Shown here in pieces: positions 26,292 through 35,529 of a stretch of 64,000 nt of DNA. Each line of letters starts with the position of its first letter. Within the stretch, counting starts at the first letter, position 1. The position numbers were made by a program, and so were the translations under genes. The notes below the pieces were generated by a model. That model was not told the DNA's origin, did not search any database, and worked only from the letters and a program-made list of their open reading frames with translations. The stretch is from Alcaligenes faecalis (GTDB lineage: Bacteria; Pseudomonadota; Gammaproteobacteria; Burkholderiales; Burkholderiaceae_B): NCBI RefSeq assembly GCF_005311025.1, contig NZ_CP031747.1, positions 1,798,001 through 1,862,000 on the forward strand. Direction: 5' to 3'.

Positions 26292-27554
26292 TTAGTTGAA
26301 AGGACGCAGCAGACGATCTGCAGCAGCCTGGGCTTCATCCAAAGCGGCCTTGGGCGTCTTGGCATTGGTCAGCACGGCTTGCACGGCGTTGGACAGCAGC
26401 TCGCGTACACGTGCTGTCTCGTAAGTGGCAAACTCGGGCGAAGCTACGGCCAACTGATCGCGGGCAACCACAGCTTGCGGGAACGTTTTGGCGTACTCGA
26501 CCAGAGCAGGCGTTTCGTAGGCGGCAGGGCTGACACCGACATAGCCCGTAGCCATGGACCACTTGGCGGCACGCTCAGGGGCCGTCATCCAGCGCACAAA
26601 ATCCAGAGCCGCTTTCTTCTGTTCCTCGTTCGCGCCCTTGAACAGGTAGAAGTTGCCACCGCCGGTAGGCGAAGCCGCTTTTTCCTTGGCGGGCAGCATG
26701 GCAACACCAAAGTCGAACTTGGCTTCATTCTTCACCGCAGTCAGGTTGCCCGTGGTGTGCCACATCATGGCGGTCTTGCCTTGGACAAAAGCCTGGCGCA
26801 GCGTGCCCCATTCAATGGTGCCAGTGGGGCTGACTTTGTGCTTGTAGGCCAGGTCGTGGAAGAACTGCAGCGCCTCCACCGACTTGGGGTCATTGAAGTA
26901 AACCTGCGTGCCTTCTTCATTCATCAGCTGACGGCCATTTTGCAAGGCCATGGCCTGGAACATCCAGTAGGGGTAGCCCGTCGACGGAATCATCAAGCCG
27001 TGATGCTGGTCATTAGTCAGTTTCTGGGCGGTTTGCACCAACTCGTCCCAGGTCTTGGGAGCTTGATCCGGATTCAGGCCTGCAGCGCGAAACATGTCCT
27101 TGTTGTAGAACATGACGATGGTGGAGCGCTGGAACGGAATGCCCCAGACCTTACCTTCCAAGGTGCCGTTAGCCATCAAGGCGGGATAAAAGCTTTTCAG
27201 CCAATCCTGGCTGGTGGCGTCCTGAGCCACATCGCTAAAGGCTTCAACCAGGCCTTGTTCCACCAGATCATGCGTATCCAGTGCGCCCAGCACAGAAAGC
27301 TGCACCGGCTCGCCCGCACGCAGGGCCGACAAGGCACGTACACGGGTTTCATCGTAGTTACCGGAGTAGACGGCTTTAACGGTGACTTCCGGGTTTTGGG
27401 CCTGATAGTCCTTGATCATTCCATCGACCACATCGGTCAGCGGACCCCCTACGGCAATGGGGTAATACATGGTCAATTCCACCGCGCTATGGGCATTGGC
27501 GCCCAGGCCCATCAACAGGGCGCTGGAGGTGGCAAGCAGACAATTCTTCAACAT
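26292..27554 (-). CDS. UgpB-like extracellular solute-binding protein
   Basis: Periplasmic binding protein of 420 residues with a signal peptide (LATSSALLMGLGANAHSA). The mature part starts VELTMYYPIAVGGPLTDVVDGM and contains GIPFQRSTIVMFYNKDMFRAAGL and PSTGYPYWMFQA, features shared with UgpB, the sn-glycerol-3-phosphate/glycerophosphocholine binder. It is in an operon with UgpA/E-like permeases, a UgpC-like ATPase and a GpdQ-like diesterase. A sugar ligand remains possible, but the operon content favours glycerophosphodiesters. Confidence 0.88.
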   Translation of the reverse strand: MLKNCLLATSSALLMGLGANAHSAVELTMYYPIAVGGPLTDVVDGMIKDYQAQNPEVTVKAVYSGNYDETRVRALSALRAGEPVQLSVLGALDTHDLVEQGLVEAFSDVAQDATSQDWLKSFYPALMANGTLEGKVWGIPFQRSTIVMFYNKDMFRAAGLNPDQAPKTWDELVQTAQKLTNDQHHGLMIPSTGYPYWMFQAMALQNGRQLMNEEGTQVYFNDPKSVEALQFFHDLAYKHKVSPTGTIEWGTLRQAFVQGKTAMMWHTTGNLTAVKNEAKFDFGVAMLPAKEKAASPTGGGNFYLFKGANEEQKKAALDFVRWMTAPERAAKWSMATGYVGVSPAAYETPALVEYAKTFPQAVVARDQLAVASPEFATYETARVRELLSNAVQAVLTNAKTPKAALDEAQAAADRLLRPFN

Positions 27555-27573
27555 GGGTAGACTCGCAGTACGT

Positions 27574-28674
27574 TTAGGGAAGAACAGCAGGAGGAACAGC
27601 GAAAGGAGCAGCAGTCAGAGCATCCGCAGACGGCAGGCGAGCCCCGCTGTCCTGGTTAAAGTAAAAAGCGTGAACAGGGTCCCAGCTCAAGCCACAGCGA
27701 GCACCCGCCTCGACGCTGCGGCTGTGCGGCGCGCGCACGATCAGGGTGTGGCCATCATCAAGCTGCACATACACATAGGCATCAGCCCCCTGAAACTCCT
27801 GATGCACCACGGTGGCGGCTACATGCTGCTCGCCCGCTTCGTGCAAGTTCAGGTTCTCCGGGCGCACGCCCACCAGCACACGATGCGGCTGGTCGTACTG
27901 ACGGCGCGACGGCCACAGCTCCACGGGGACATGGTCGCTGTGTATCATCATCATGGGAGGGCTGCCGATAAAACCGGCAGTAAAAACGCTATTAGGCTGG
28001 CCGTACAAATCCTGGGCACTGCCCTGCTGTTCGATATGTCCGGCATTAAGCAGCACCACGTGATCGGCCATGCCCATGGCTTCGGTCTGATCGTGGGTGA
28101 CGTACACCACGGTCAAACCCAGGCGTTGCTGTAGAGCACGGATTTCATGGCGCACGGTGTGACGCAGCTTGGCATCCAGGTTCGACAGCGGCTCGTCCAT
28201 CAGGCAGATACGATGGCCCGACACAATGCTGCGCGCCAGGGCTACACGCTGCCGCTGCCCGCCCGACAACTGGCCGGGCTTGCGCTCTTCCAGACCTTCC
28301 AGATTGGTCAGCGCCAGGGCTTCACGCAAACGCTCTTTTTGCTGCTGACGATCGGCACGGCGTACTTGCAGGCCGAACAAGATGTTGTCGGCCACATTCA
28401 GATGCGGGAACAGGGCGTAGGATTGGAACACCATGCTCAAACCACGCTTGGCGGGCTCCAGATAGGTGGCGTCCTGCCCATTAATAAAAAGACGACCCTG
28501 ATCGGGGGTTTCCAGCCCGGCAATAATGCGCAGCAAGGTGGACTTACCGCAGCCCGAAGGCCCCAGCAAGGCCGTAAATTTACCTTCCTGAATGGACAGG
28601 TCCATTTGCTTGAGCACGGCCTGTTCGCCCCAGGCTTTGCCTATGCCTTGCAACTCGATAGCGGCGCGATTCAT
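27574..28674 (-). CDS. ABC transporter ATP-binding protein, UgpC/MalK-like
   Basis: ATPase of 366 residues. Walker A GPSGCGKST at about 38-46, the Q-loop region, signature LSGGQRQRVALARS near 135-148, Walker B CLMDEPLSNLD near 155-165, switch His in VTHDQTEAM, and a C-terminal TOBE regulatory domain are all present. It energises the permease pair. It overlaps the DeoR-type regulator gene by 4 bp and precedes the binding-protein gene by 19 bp. Confidence 0.94.
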   Translation of the reverse strand: MNRAAIELQGIGKAWGEQAVLKQMDLSIQEGKFTALLGPSGCGKSTLLRIIAGLETPDQGRLFINGQDATYLEPAKRGLSMVFQSYALFPHLNVADNILFGLQVRRADRQQQKERLREALALTNLEGLEERKPGQLSGGQRQRVALARSIVSGHRICLMDEPLSNLDAKLRHTVRHEIRALQQRLGLTVVYVTHDQTEAMGMADHVVLLNAGHIEQQGSAQDLYGQPNSVFTAGFIGSPPMMMIHSDHVPVELWPSRRQYDQPHRVLVGVRPENLNLHEAGEQHVAATVVHQEFQGADAYVYVQLDDGHTLIVRAPHSRSVEAGARCGLSWDPVHAFYFNQDSGARLPSADALTAAPFAVPPAVLP

Positions 28675-29441
28675 GCCTGCACCTCGTCAGCGATCACGAT
28701 CTGAACACGCGCAGGAATTTGCTCGCGGTAAGGTTCGGGAATAGGCTGGTCGCTGACCAGAATATCCACATCATCCAAAGAGCCACTGCGCACAGGAGCA
28801 CGACGGCCAAACTTGGTGTGATCCAGCACCAGAATCCGCACACGGCAATTGCCGCGCAGGGCTTTGTGGCAATCGGACTCGGCCATATCAAAATCCAACA
28901 AGGCACCGTCCGAGTCAAAGCCCCCTACCCCGGACACGCCAAAGTCCGCCTTGAAGCTGTTGAACAGGCGTTCGGCGCCGGGGCCCAGAATTTCGGGGTT
29001 GGGTTGACGCAGTTCACCACCCGTCAGTACCACGCGGTGGCTCATATTGTGGGACAGGGCCAGAGCGGCACTGATGTTGTTGGTGACCACGGTCAGATCG
29101 CGATGGTCGGCCAGCGCCAGGGCCACTTGCTCGGGGGTGGTGCCAAAACCCAGCAGCAGGCTGGCACCGGGAGGAATCAATGTGGCAACGGCTCGCCCGA
29201 TACGGGCCTTGGCTTGCAAATGGGTAATGCGGCGCGTTTGGAAAGGCACATTGCGCTCGACCACGTTCAGCTCGGCACCACCATGGCGGCGGCGCACCAG
29301 ATCGGCTTCATACAAGTGGTTCAGGTCGCGCCGGATAGTCTGCGGCGTCACCCCGAAATGCGCGGCCAAGCCATCCACTGACACCGCCCCTTGGGCGGCC
29401 AGCAGATCCACAATAATGCTTTGCCTGACAGATAGGTTCAT
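28671..29441 (-). CDS. DeoR/GlpR-family transcriptional repressor
   Basis: Repressor of 256 residues. The N-terminal DeoR helix-turn-helix reads RQSIIVDLLAAQGAVSVDGLA, then VTPQTIRRDLNHL and RRHGGA. The C-terminal sugar-phosphate-sensing domain holds SLLLGFGTTPEQVALAL and LTGGELRQPNPEILGP. It is first in the operon and shares 4 bp with the ATPase gene. A perfect 20-bp palindrome 93 bp upstream matches the GlpR operator pattern, so the likely effector is glycerol-3-phosphate and the gene is probably self-regulated. Confidence 0.9.
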   Translation of the reverse strand: MNLSVRQSIIVDLLAAQGAVSVDGLAAHFGVTPQTIRRDLNHLYEADLVRRRHGGAELNVVERNVPFQTRRITHLQAKARIGRAVATLIPPGASLLLGFGTTPEQVALALADHRDLTVVTNNISAALALSHNMSHRVVLTGGELRQPNPEILGPGAERLFNSFKADFGVSGVGGFDSDGALLDFDMAESDCHKALRGNCRVRILVLDHTKFGRRAPVRSGSLDDVDILVSDQPIPEPYREQIPARVQIVIADEVQA

Positions 29442-29533
29442 AACACGGCGTATGGGTTTCGTTTGAATACCCGGCAGTGTAGGAACGCGAAGTTACGAGT
29501 CGGTGACGCTCAGATGAAAGTTTTATGACGCAT

Positions 29534-29553
29534 AAATGTTCATATGAACATTT
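29534..29553. promoter_or_regulatory. GlpR-like operator of the DeoR-Ugp-GpdQ operon
   Basis: AAATGTTCATATGAACATTT is a perfect palindrome. The ATGTTC/GAACAT arms are those of the E. coli GlpR operator (roughly ATGTTCGATAACGAACAT), with a shorter centre. It lies between the DeoR gene and the convergent-side amidohydrolase gene end. Confidence 0.75.
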
Positions 29554-29594
29554 GGGCGCTCAATTCAGACAGCATTCGCACGGTCTGTCTGGTG

Positions 29595-31334
29595 TTAATG
29601 ACGGACAAGCTGCTTTGTCTCCACTGCCCCATCCTGTTCATAAATCAGCTTACCCCGCTTGATGGTCTGAACCACTTGCAAGCTGGTCAATTGCTCAGGG
29701 GCGACCGAGGTCGGGTCTTGCGACAGGACGACAAAGTCCGCCAGCTTGCCCGGCTCAATCGAGCCTTTCTCCTTCTCCTCAAAATGCTGAAAAGCCGGCC
29801 AGATGGTCATCGCCTTAAGGGCCGTCATGACATCCACTCTCTGATCCGGCCCCAGAATATCGCCCGATCGAGTGCGACGAGTCACGGTCGCCGACAGCAC
29901 CCTCATGGAATCAGGAAAGGCAACCGGCGCATCGTGGTGGGTGGAAAACATCAAACCGTGTTCACGCACCCAGCCAGTGGGAGAAATATTGTCGGCATTG
30001 ACCGGCCCCACTGTGCGGTCACGGTGCCAATCCCCCCAATAAAAGGTGTGCATGGGGAACAGGGAAGGAAAAACATCCAGCTCCGCTATGGTCGCCACCT
30101 GGTCCCGGCGCAAAAACTGCCCATGAATCAATACGGCTCGCCGATCCCGGGGGCCATACTTGTCACGGGCTGTTTTAATCGCAGCCAGCAAAAGGTCCGA
30201 GGCGGCCTCACCATTAGCGTGAGTCAGTAGCTGTATATCGTTCTTGAAGGCCCAGTCCACCGACTCAAACACCTGATCTGGCGTAACCGCCGCATAACCC
30301 CGGTAATCGGCGCGGTAGCCTTCTGGCGGTCTGTAATAGGGGCGGTCGCGATAGGCCGTAAACCCCTGAGGAGAGCCGTCAATCGTAAGCTTGGCACCGG
30401 CCACCCGGAAACCGTCGGTGTAATGCCGCGAGACATGACGCGCGATAAAGTCCCGGTCCTGCAGCACATCAACGTAGACGGCGACATCAATATCGATCTT
30501 GCCCGCCGTCGCTGCTGCCTGCATTAAAGGCACCGTATCGGACGTCGCGCGCCCCTCCTGCCCGGTCGTGTAGCCATAACGCTTTAGCAGATCGGTGCCG
30601 GCAACAAACAGAGCCTGAACCTGTTCGGACGTAAGTTTGCCCATCTGACTGGTCAAGCTGGAGAAAAAAGCCATCTCCTCCAGCACCCCATCAGGTTGAG
30701 TCCCGCCCTCTTCCCGCCGAATGACACCGCCTGCAGGATCTGGGGTCTGGGCGGAAATGCCCGCCATCTCCAACGCCTTGCTGTTGAGCACTCCAATGTG
30801 GCTGGACTGATGAATGATGATAATCGGCACTGACTCGGACACCGCATCCAGCTCATGTCGATTGGGATGTCGCTGTTCCGCCAGCTGGGCATCGTCATAA
30901 CCAAACCCCAGGATCAGACCCACCTCCCTGGTTTTACTTTGCTCACCCAGCCATTGCCTGAGCGTCTCCTGCAGACTGTGGATATCTGTCACCGCGCCAT
31001 CCGGAGGCGATAGCAGATTGGCGGACATGGCCTGCAGACCGATCATGAAAGCGTGGCTGTGTGCGTCCACAAAACCCGGCAGCAAGGCCTTGCCCTGCAA
31101 ATCGATCACGGTAGCGTCCTGACCTTTGTAGGCTTGCATCGCCTGCAGGGTACCCACATCCAGAATCAGACCATTCTTGACCGCAACCGCCTGGGCTGCA
31201 GGCTGGCTGTCATTCATCGTCAGCACGGGTCCTCCCATCCAGATCTGATCGGCTATTTCTGCCGTCCAGGCAGAGCCAGCCATCACCATGCTGCTAGCCA
31301 GCACAAACACTTTCAGTGTGCTTTTGAACGACAT
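29595..31334 (-). CDS. Exported amidohydrolase, YtcJ-like (amidohydrolase family 3)
   Basis: Metal-dependent hydrolase of 579 residues. A signal peptide (LKVFVLASSMVMAGSAWTAE) sends it out of the cytoplasm. Family motifs include PGFVDAHSHAF (first HxH), GFGYDDAQL, a GAKLTIDGSPQG segment with the metal-site Lys region, LTHANGEAA and the C-terminal SIEPGKLADFVVLSQDP. The family cleaves amide or ring C-N bonds of diverse substrates. It stands alone, 91 bp after a peroxiredoxin gene in the same direction. The substrate is unknown; a periplasmic place is unusual, since most YtcJ proteins are cytosolic. Confidence 0.87.
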   Translation of the reverse strand: MSFKSTLKVFVLASSMVMAGSAWTAEIADQIWMGGPVLTMNDSQPAAQAVAVKNGLILDVGTLQAMQAYKGQDATVIDLQGKALLPGFVDAHSHAFMIGLQAMSANLLSPPDGAVTDIHSLQETLRQWLGEQSKTREVGLILGFGYDDAQLAEQRHPNRHELDAVSESVPIIIIHQSSHIGVLNSKALEMAGISAQTPDPAGGVIRREEGGTQPDGVLEEMAFFSSLTSQMGKLTSEQVQALFVAGTDLLKRYGYTTGQEGRATSDTVPLMQAAATAGKIDIDVAVYVDVLQDRDFIARHVSRHYTDGFRVAGAKLTIDGSPQGFTAYRDRPYYRPPEGYRADYRGYAAVTPDQVFESVDWAFKNDIQLLTHANGEAASDLLLAAIKTARDKYGPRDRRAVLIHGQFLRRDQVATIAELDVFPSLFPMHTFYWGDWHRDRTVGPVNADNISPTGWVREHGLMFSTHHDAPVAFPDSMRVLSATVTRRTRSGDILGPDQRVDVMTALKAMTIWPAFQHFEEKEKGSIEPGKLADFVVLSQDPTSVAPEQLTSLQVVQTIKRGKLIYEQDGAVETKQLVRH

Positions 31335-31425
31335 ATGCTCCCCTTTCTATTCAGAAAAAAGTTGCCGACTCGTTTACTGTGCCCCTCGCCATGCTGTGCG
31401 GAACAACAAGCTGCTATCCCGGTTT

Positions 31426-31977
31426 TTACTTGACCCCCTGTTGTGCGGACCAGTCGCGTACGGCACCCAGGGTCTTGTTCACGTGTTCGTCCGGCTCCAT
31501 TGCCGTATATTCAAAAATGATTTTTCGCTCAGGCGAAATGACGTAAGAAATGCGGGAAGCACGCTCGGTGTGCGTCCCCAGGCCCGCGTCATAAGCCTTG
31601 ATGACCTGGCCTGTGGTGTCCGCACCCACCGCGAACTTGCTGCCGCAAGGTCCGGTGGAAAAATCCTTCAGGGTATCGATATTGTCCGAAGACAAGCCAA
31701 TTACAGTGGCGCCAAAGTGGCTGTATTCGTCAATGGCTTGCGCAAAAGTATGCGCTTCGACAGTACAACCCTGGGTGAATGCTGCCGGATAAAAATACAG
31801 GACGACTGGCCCTTTTTTTAAGGCCTCATCCAACTTGAATTCAAAGGTTTTGCCGGCTAGAGCGGCCTGCACGGTAAAGTCCGGCGCGGGTGTGCCCACG
31901 TCCAAAGCGGCCTGTGCGCCACCTGCCCCCGCCAGCAGGGACAAACCCAAAGAGAAAGCTGCTATTGCCTGTTTCAT
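31426..31977 (-). CDS. Periplasmic peroxiredoxin (AhpC/TSA type)
   Basis: Thiol peroxidase of 183 residues with a signal peptide ending in AQA. The mature thioredoxin fold begins VGTPAPDFTV. The peroxidatic Cys is in FYPAAFTQGCTVEAH, where the more usual P-x-x-x-T/S-x-x-C pattern can still be recognised. A second Cys in TGPCGSKFAVG could be the resolving residue. The start at 31977 has GGAGG upstream; a frame extending to 32121 is not supported. It reduces hydroperoxides in the periplasm. It lies 91 bp upstream of the exported amidohydrolase and 88 bp downstream of a TetR gene, all leftward. Confidence 0.88.
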   Translation of the reverse strand: MKQAIAAFSLGLSLLAGAGGAQAALDVGTPAPDFTVQAALAGKTFEFKLDEALKKGPVVLYFYPAAFTQGCTVEAHTFAQAIDEYSHFGATVIGLSSDNIDTLKDFSTGPCGSKFAVGADTTGQVIKAYDAGLGTHTERASRISYVISPERKIIFEYTAMEPDEHVNKTLGAVRDWSAQQGVK

Positions 31978-32065
31978 GCCATTGCCTCCGTATGTGTGCG
32001 CTGCACCAGCAAGCAGCGTAATCCGCACAGATATGAAAGCACAAGGCCTGGTTTTCCGGTCCCGA

Positions 32066-32614
32066 TCAGGGATGAACGATGCCGCTCCACAGCAGGACAA
32101 ACACATTATGGGGTGCATCATGGCGGGCCAGACGGCCAGCTCGAATCAGCCGGGCAGCCTTGCCCAGCAAGGCAAACAAGGACTCGCATAACCAACTGGC
32201 CGCCAGATCGCGCCGCAAGTCCCCGCTTTCCTGCCACTGTTGAAACTGCTCAATCAACGCCTCTCGTACCGCTTCACTGCGGGCCGTGGAATACTCCTCT
32301 ACCTGCAACTGCAGCTCAACGTACATGTACAGATCCACAATAGGCAGCAGTTCCTGGATTAGTCGTTGAATGGCTTCTTGTGCCCTCCCGTCGCACAGAC
32401 GGGCGCGCTCAATAGCCTGCTCCGCACTATTTACCCCTTCCTGGAAGATCTCCATCATCATGGCTTCGCGAGACGGGAAGTAGCGGCACAGGGTTGCGCG
32501 ACTCAAGCCCACCAGACCGGCCAATTGCCCCATGGACGCCCGCGGCTGGTCAGCCAAAGCGCTTACAAGGCGCAATAGCAATTCCTCGCGAGGCCGAGGC
32601 TTTGCTGCAGTCAT
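32066..32614 (-). CDS. TetR-family regulator
   Basis: Regulator of 182 residues. The N-terminal helix-turn-helix reads RASMGQLAGLVGLSRATLCRYFPSREAM (split by the turn after GLVGL), typical of TetR proteins. The C-terminal part is a helical ligand domain. GGGGAAG lies just before the ATG at 32614, so this start is chosen over an upstream in-frame one at 32725. It is the first of three leftward genes (TetR, peroxiredoxin, amidohydrolase) with gaps of 88-91 bp, so it may control them. The effector is unknown. Confidence 0.85.
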   Translation of the reverse strand: MTAAKPRPREELLLRLVSALADQPRASMGQLAGLVGLSRATLCRYFPSREAMMMEIFQEGVNSAEQAIERARLCDGRAQEAIQRLIQELLPIVDLYMYVELQLQVEEYSTARSEAVREALIEQFQQWQESGDLRRDLAASWLCESLFALLGKAARLIRAGRLARHDAPHNVFVLLWSGIVHP

Positions 32615-32814
32615 AATTCTTCCCCTAGGTAATACAGGACTGGATCGGGCACGGGCTATTGCCAGATCGCTGCGAATCGGTCTTCTTGTTTGGCACCACT
32701 GGAGATCAGGAAAACGAACAGGCACGCTACCTGGGTGGAGCGTGCGCTAGTGTAACGTCATTCATTGAGAAACCGTATTTCACCCATGGAATAATGACTA
32801 TGCGGGTGATTTTT

Positions 32815-33759
32815 TTAAACGCTCAGACCGGCACGCGGAGCCGGCCAGAAAGCATCTGTCAGCAAGGTATCCGGATCCAGATCCAAAGGGCCGGGCCGGG
32901 TTTCCGGCACGCAGCGGCGCAAGGCTTGCTGCATCCGGTGCAAGGCCAGCTCGCCCGTGGCCCCGGCAGTGACCCGATCCCACCAGAAGCGATGCACATG
33001 GCGTACCTGCACGGGTACGCTAGGCAGGCCCAGCCTCTGGGCCATGGCCAATCTGTGCAGACCACGATTAATTTTCAGAATACGGCCATCACGGGAGATC
33101 ACCACACCCAAGGCATCTTTGCCGCGCCTGGGATCAAAGCCATCACGAGCCATATCGTCCAGAAAACCCAGGTAAATGCGCAGGTACTCAATAATCTTTT
33201 CCGGCGTATCCAGAAATACACCTTGCTGATACGACTCCCAAGGATTGCCCTGTTCAATACGCTTCATCAGCTTTTTGAAACGCGCCGTTTGTTCCAGCTG
33301 ATGCCGGTTTTCATCCAGATCGCTGATCAGGGAGTAACGCGTTCCGACGCGCAAATCCTCACGCCGCTGGTCCCAGCTTCCCTCCCAGATAAAGGCCAGG
33401 GAGGACGGCCGTTTTTCCTCCTTGCGAGGCGCCTGAATGGCCATGCGGATCAGCTCACGCGGGTTCACATGCAGGGTTAAAGCCTGCTCCCCCAAGGTTT
33501 CATGGACGATGTGACGCGGCAGGCCAAACGCCTCGATCCGACGGCTGCCGGCTTTGCTGTGCATCCAGCGCTGCAGCATGATGCGGCCCAAGGGGAAGCC
33601 CAAGTACTGCTGGGTCTTGTCCCGGCTATGGGCCACCCAATGGGCCAGCAGCACGCGCTGCCGAATCTCGGGCGCCGCCAAGCTGCTAAAAGCGGCATCC
33701 GCGCCGGGGCCCAGCAAGGCTTTGCGATTCGATTGACGCAACTCACGCGGTTGAGTCAT
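32815..33759 (-). CDS. Hypothetical protein with ParB-like C-terminal segment
   Basis: A basic, soluble protein of about 314 residues that I do not recognise as a named family. The N-terminal third is rich in Arg (QRVLLAHWVAH, GRIMLQRWMHSKAGSRR). The middle contains SLAFIWEGSWDQRRED, then RFKKLMKRIEQG. The C-terminal part, ALGVVISRDGRILKINRGLHR and then LAMAQRLGLPSVPVQVRH, resembles the ParB/sulfiredoxin-type G-x-H-R loop seen in proteins near surface-polysaccharide genes. The start at 33759 has GGAAAG close upstream; the longer frame from 33870 lacks support. It stands alone with an AT-rich upstream region. The composition of that upstream region hints at foreign origin, but this is weak. 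Confidence 0.65.
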   Translation of the reverse strand: MTQPRELRQSNRKALLGPGADAAFSSLAAPEIRQRVLLAHWVAHSRDKTQQYLGFPLGRIMLQRWMHSKAGSRRIEAFGLPRHIVHETLGEQALTLHVNPRELIRMAIQAPRKEEKRPSSLAFIWEGSWDQRREDLRVGTRYSLISDLDENRHQLEQTARFKKLMKRIEQGNPWESYQQGVFLDTPEKIIEYLRIYLGFLDDMARDGFDPRRGKDALGVVISRDGRILKINRGLHRLAMAQRLGLPSVPVQVRHVHRFWWDRVTAGATGELALHRMQQALRRCVPETRPGPLDLDPDTLLTDAFWPAPRAGLSV

Positions 33760-34118
33760 GCGCTTTCCATGACGGTTCACAGTTTTCCTCCCAAGCACTC
33801 GCAGCCCTGGCCGCCCCCAACAAAGAACAGCGGCCCAGAACGACTGACAGTGGCCTTCTTGAGCAATCACAATACCAAATGATACATAATAGTCTCAAAT
33901 AATACACATTTTTATTGAATCGATTCTCCGCAATCCGCAAGGCTGACAAAGATCAAACCGGCCCCACACCGCATCCTTGCCTGTTCAGACACACACGCCT
34001 CAACATCACTACGCTCCCGCTGTTATCCGACAGGACGAGCTTCTTGAAACGCACGCTGCAAAAAAAAGCCCCTGCCAAGGCAGGGGCTTGTTCAAACAGA
34101 GCCAGAAAGTCAGATCAC
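33760..34118. other. AT-rich region between hypothetical gene and permease gene
   Basis: These 359 bp hold the presumed promoter of the gene starting at 33759 (a stretch rich in ATACATAATAG-like sequence around 33870-33910) and the terminator of the permease gene at 34060-34088. Short frames here match nothing recognisable. Confidence 0.5.
34060..34088 (-). terminator. Terminator of the amino-acid permease gene
   Basis: AGCCCCTGCC (34067-34076) pairs with GGCAGGGGCT (34079-34088). Leftward reading runs into eight T residues (34067-34060). Confidence 0.92.
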
Positions 34119-35492
34119 TCAGGCAGCCTTACGAGCGCCTCGTACAAAGTAAATCACGACCAAGGCAAGCAGGAACGGCACACCAAACAGCAAGGTGTAG
34201 TGAAAGATATTGATGAACCAGGTAGTCACCAAAATCGCCACAATGCCAATCAAGCCCAGCAAGGTGCCGATGGGATAGGCCGGCATACGGAAACGTAGCT
34301 GCACACCGTCCTGGGCCACGCGGCGGCGGAAGAACAAATGAGTCAGGAAGATCATGCCCCATGTGAACAAGGCGCCAAACATGGACAGGGCGATCATCAC
34401 CGGAAAGGCGGTTTCCGGATTGTTGGCATACACCACTGCGGCCACGGCCACACCGCTGGCCGATAAAGCCAGGGCATTCAAGGGCACACCATTGCGCGCC
34501 ACCTTGCCCAGCGCAGCGGGCGCATCACCGGCACGCGACAGGCTGAACATCATGCGGGTCGAGATATAGAGCATGCTGTTCATGGCCGACAAGGCCGCAA
34601 TAATCACAATGAAGTTCAGGATGCTGTCTGCATAGGGAATGCCGACGGACTGCATCACTGTAATGAAAGGACTGGTTGTGCCTTCCGCTACCAGCACCTG
34701 CCAAGGCACCAGCATCACGATAAGCGACAAGGACAGCAGGTAGAAAATGATCAAGCGCCAGATGGTGGCCTTGAAGGCCTGGCGCACGGCTTGCTCGGGG
34801 TTTTCTGCCTCGCCCGCCGCCACGGCAATCATCTCGATACTCAGATAGCTGAAGATGGAAATGATCACCCCTACCCACACCCCATACCAGCCATTGGGCA
34901 TGAAGCCACCCTGGCCAAACAGGTTTTCCTGTACCTGTGCGGGCTTGTAATAGCCCGTCAACATGCCAATGGCCAGCACGATGAACGCAATAATGGCAAA
35001 CACCTTGATCAGGGCAAACCAATACTCCACCGAGCCAAAAGCCTTGACGCTGTAGGCATTGACGGCAATCAGCACGGCCGAGAAAAAGGCGATCCAGATC
35101 CAGGGTGAGACGTCCGGGAACCAGAACTTCATATAGTCCGCCACCGCCGTCACCTCGGTGCCCACGGCCAGAACAATGCAGGCCCAATAGCTGTAGCGCA
35201 CCAGGAACCCGGCCAGCGGATGAATATAGAACTCCGCATAGGCTCCAAAAGAGCCCGATGTGGGGTGTTCCACCGTCATCTCGGCCAGGCAGCCCATCAG
35301 GACCAGAGCAATGAAGCCGCCAATCACATAACTCAGTACAACGCCGGGACCAGCAAAGCCAATGGCAAATTTGCTGCCCAGGAACAAGCCGGTACCGATG
35401 GCGCCCCCGATCGCAATCATGCTCATTTGGCGGGCGCTCAGTTTTTTATGCAGCCCGGCTTCGCGCGATTGAATTTGCTCAAATCGGCTCAT
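34119..35492 (-). CDS. Amino-acid permease of the APC superfamily (AroP/GabP-like)
   Basis: Inner-membrane transporter of 457 residues with 12 predicted helices. It begins LHKKLSARQMSMIAIGGAIGTGLF, the consensus of the amino-acid transporter family. It also contains EMTVEHPTSGSFGAYAE and SIEMIAVAAGEAENPEQAVRQA, both strongly conserved in AroP/GabP/CycA relatives. It lies 37 bp after kynU in the same direction, so it probably imports tryptophan, kynurenine or a related aromatic amino acid; the exact substrate is inference. A strong terminator ends the unit. Confidence 0.9.
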   Translation of the reverse strand: MSRFEQIQSREAGLHKKLSARQMSMIAIGGAIGTGLFLGSKFAIGFAGPGVVLSYVIGGFIALVLMGCLAEMTVEHPTSGSFGAYAEFYIHPLAGFLVRYSYWACIVLAVGTEVTAVADYMKFWFPDVSPWIWIAFFSAVLIAVNAYSVKAFGSVEYWFALIKVFAIIAFIVLAIGMLTGYYKPAQVQENLFGQGGFMPNGWYGVWVGVIISIFSYLSIEMIAVAAGEAENPEQAVRQAFKATIWRLIIFYLLSLSLIVMLVPWQVLVAEGTTSPFITVMQSVGIPYADSILNFIVIIAALSAMNSMLYISTRMMFSLSRAGDAPAALGKVARNGVPLNALALSASGVAVAAVVYANNPETAFPVMIALSMFGALFTWGMIFLTHLFFRRRVAQDGVQLRFRMPAYPIGTLLGLIGIVAILVTTWFINIFHYTLLFGVPFLLALVVIYFVRGARKAA

Positions 35493-35529
35493 GTCTCCTC
35501 CTTTATGCTTATTTTTTATATCAGCCTGA

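Noticed and set aside
32659-33480. A 273-codon plus-strand frame opposite the ParB-like-segment gene
   Set aside because: No ribosome site and no family features. The minus-strand protein has a good start, a coherent domain-like end and a promoter-like upstream region.
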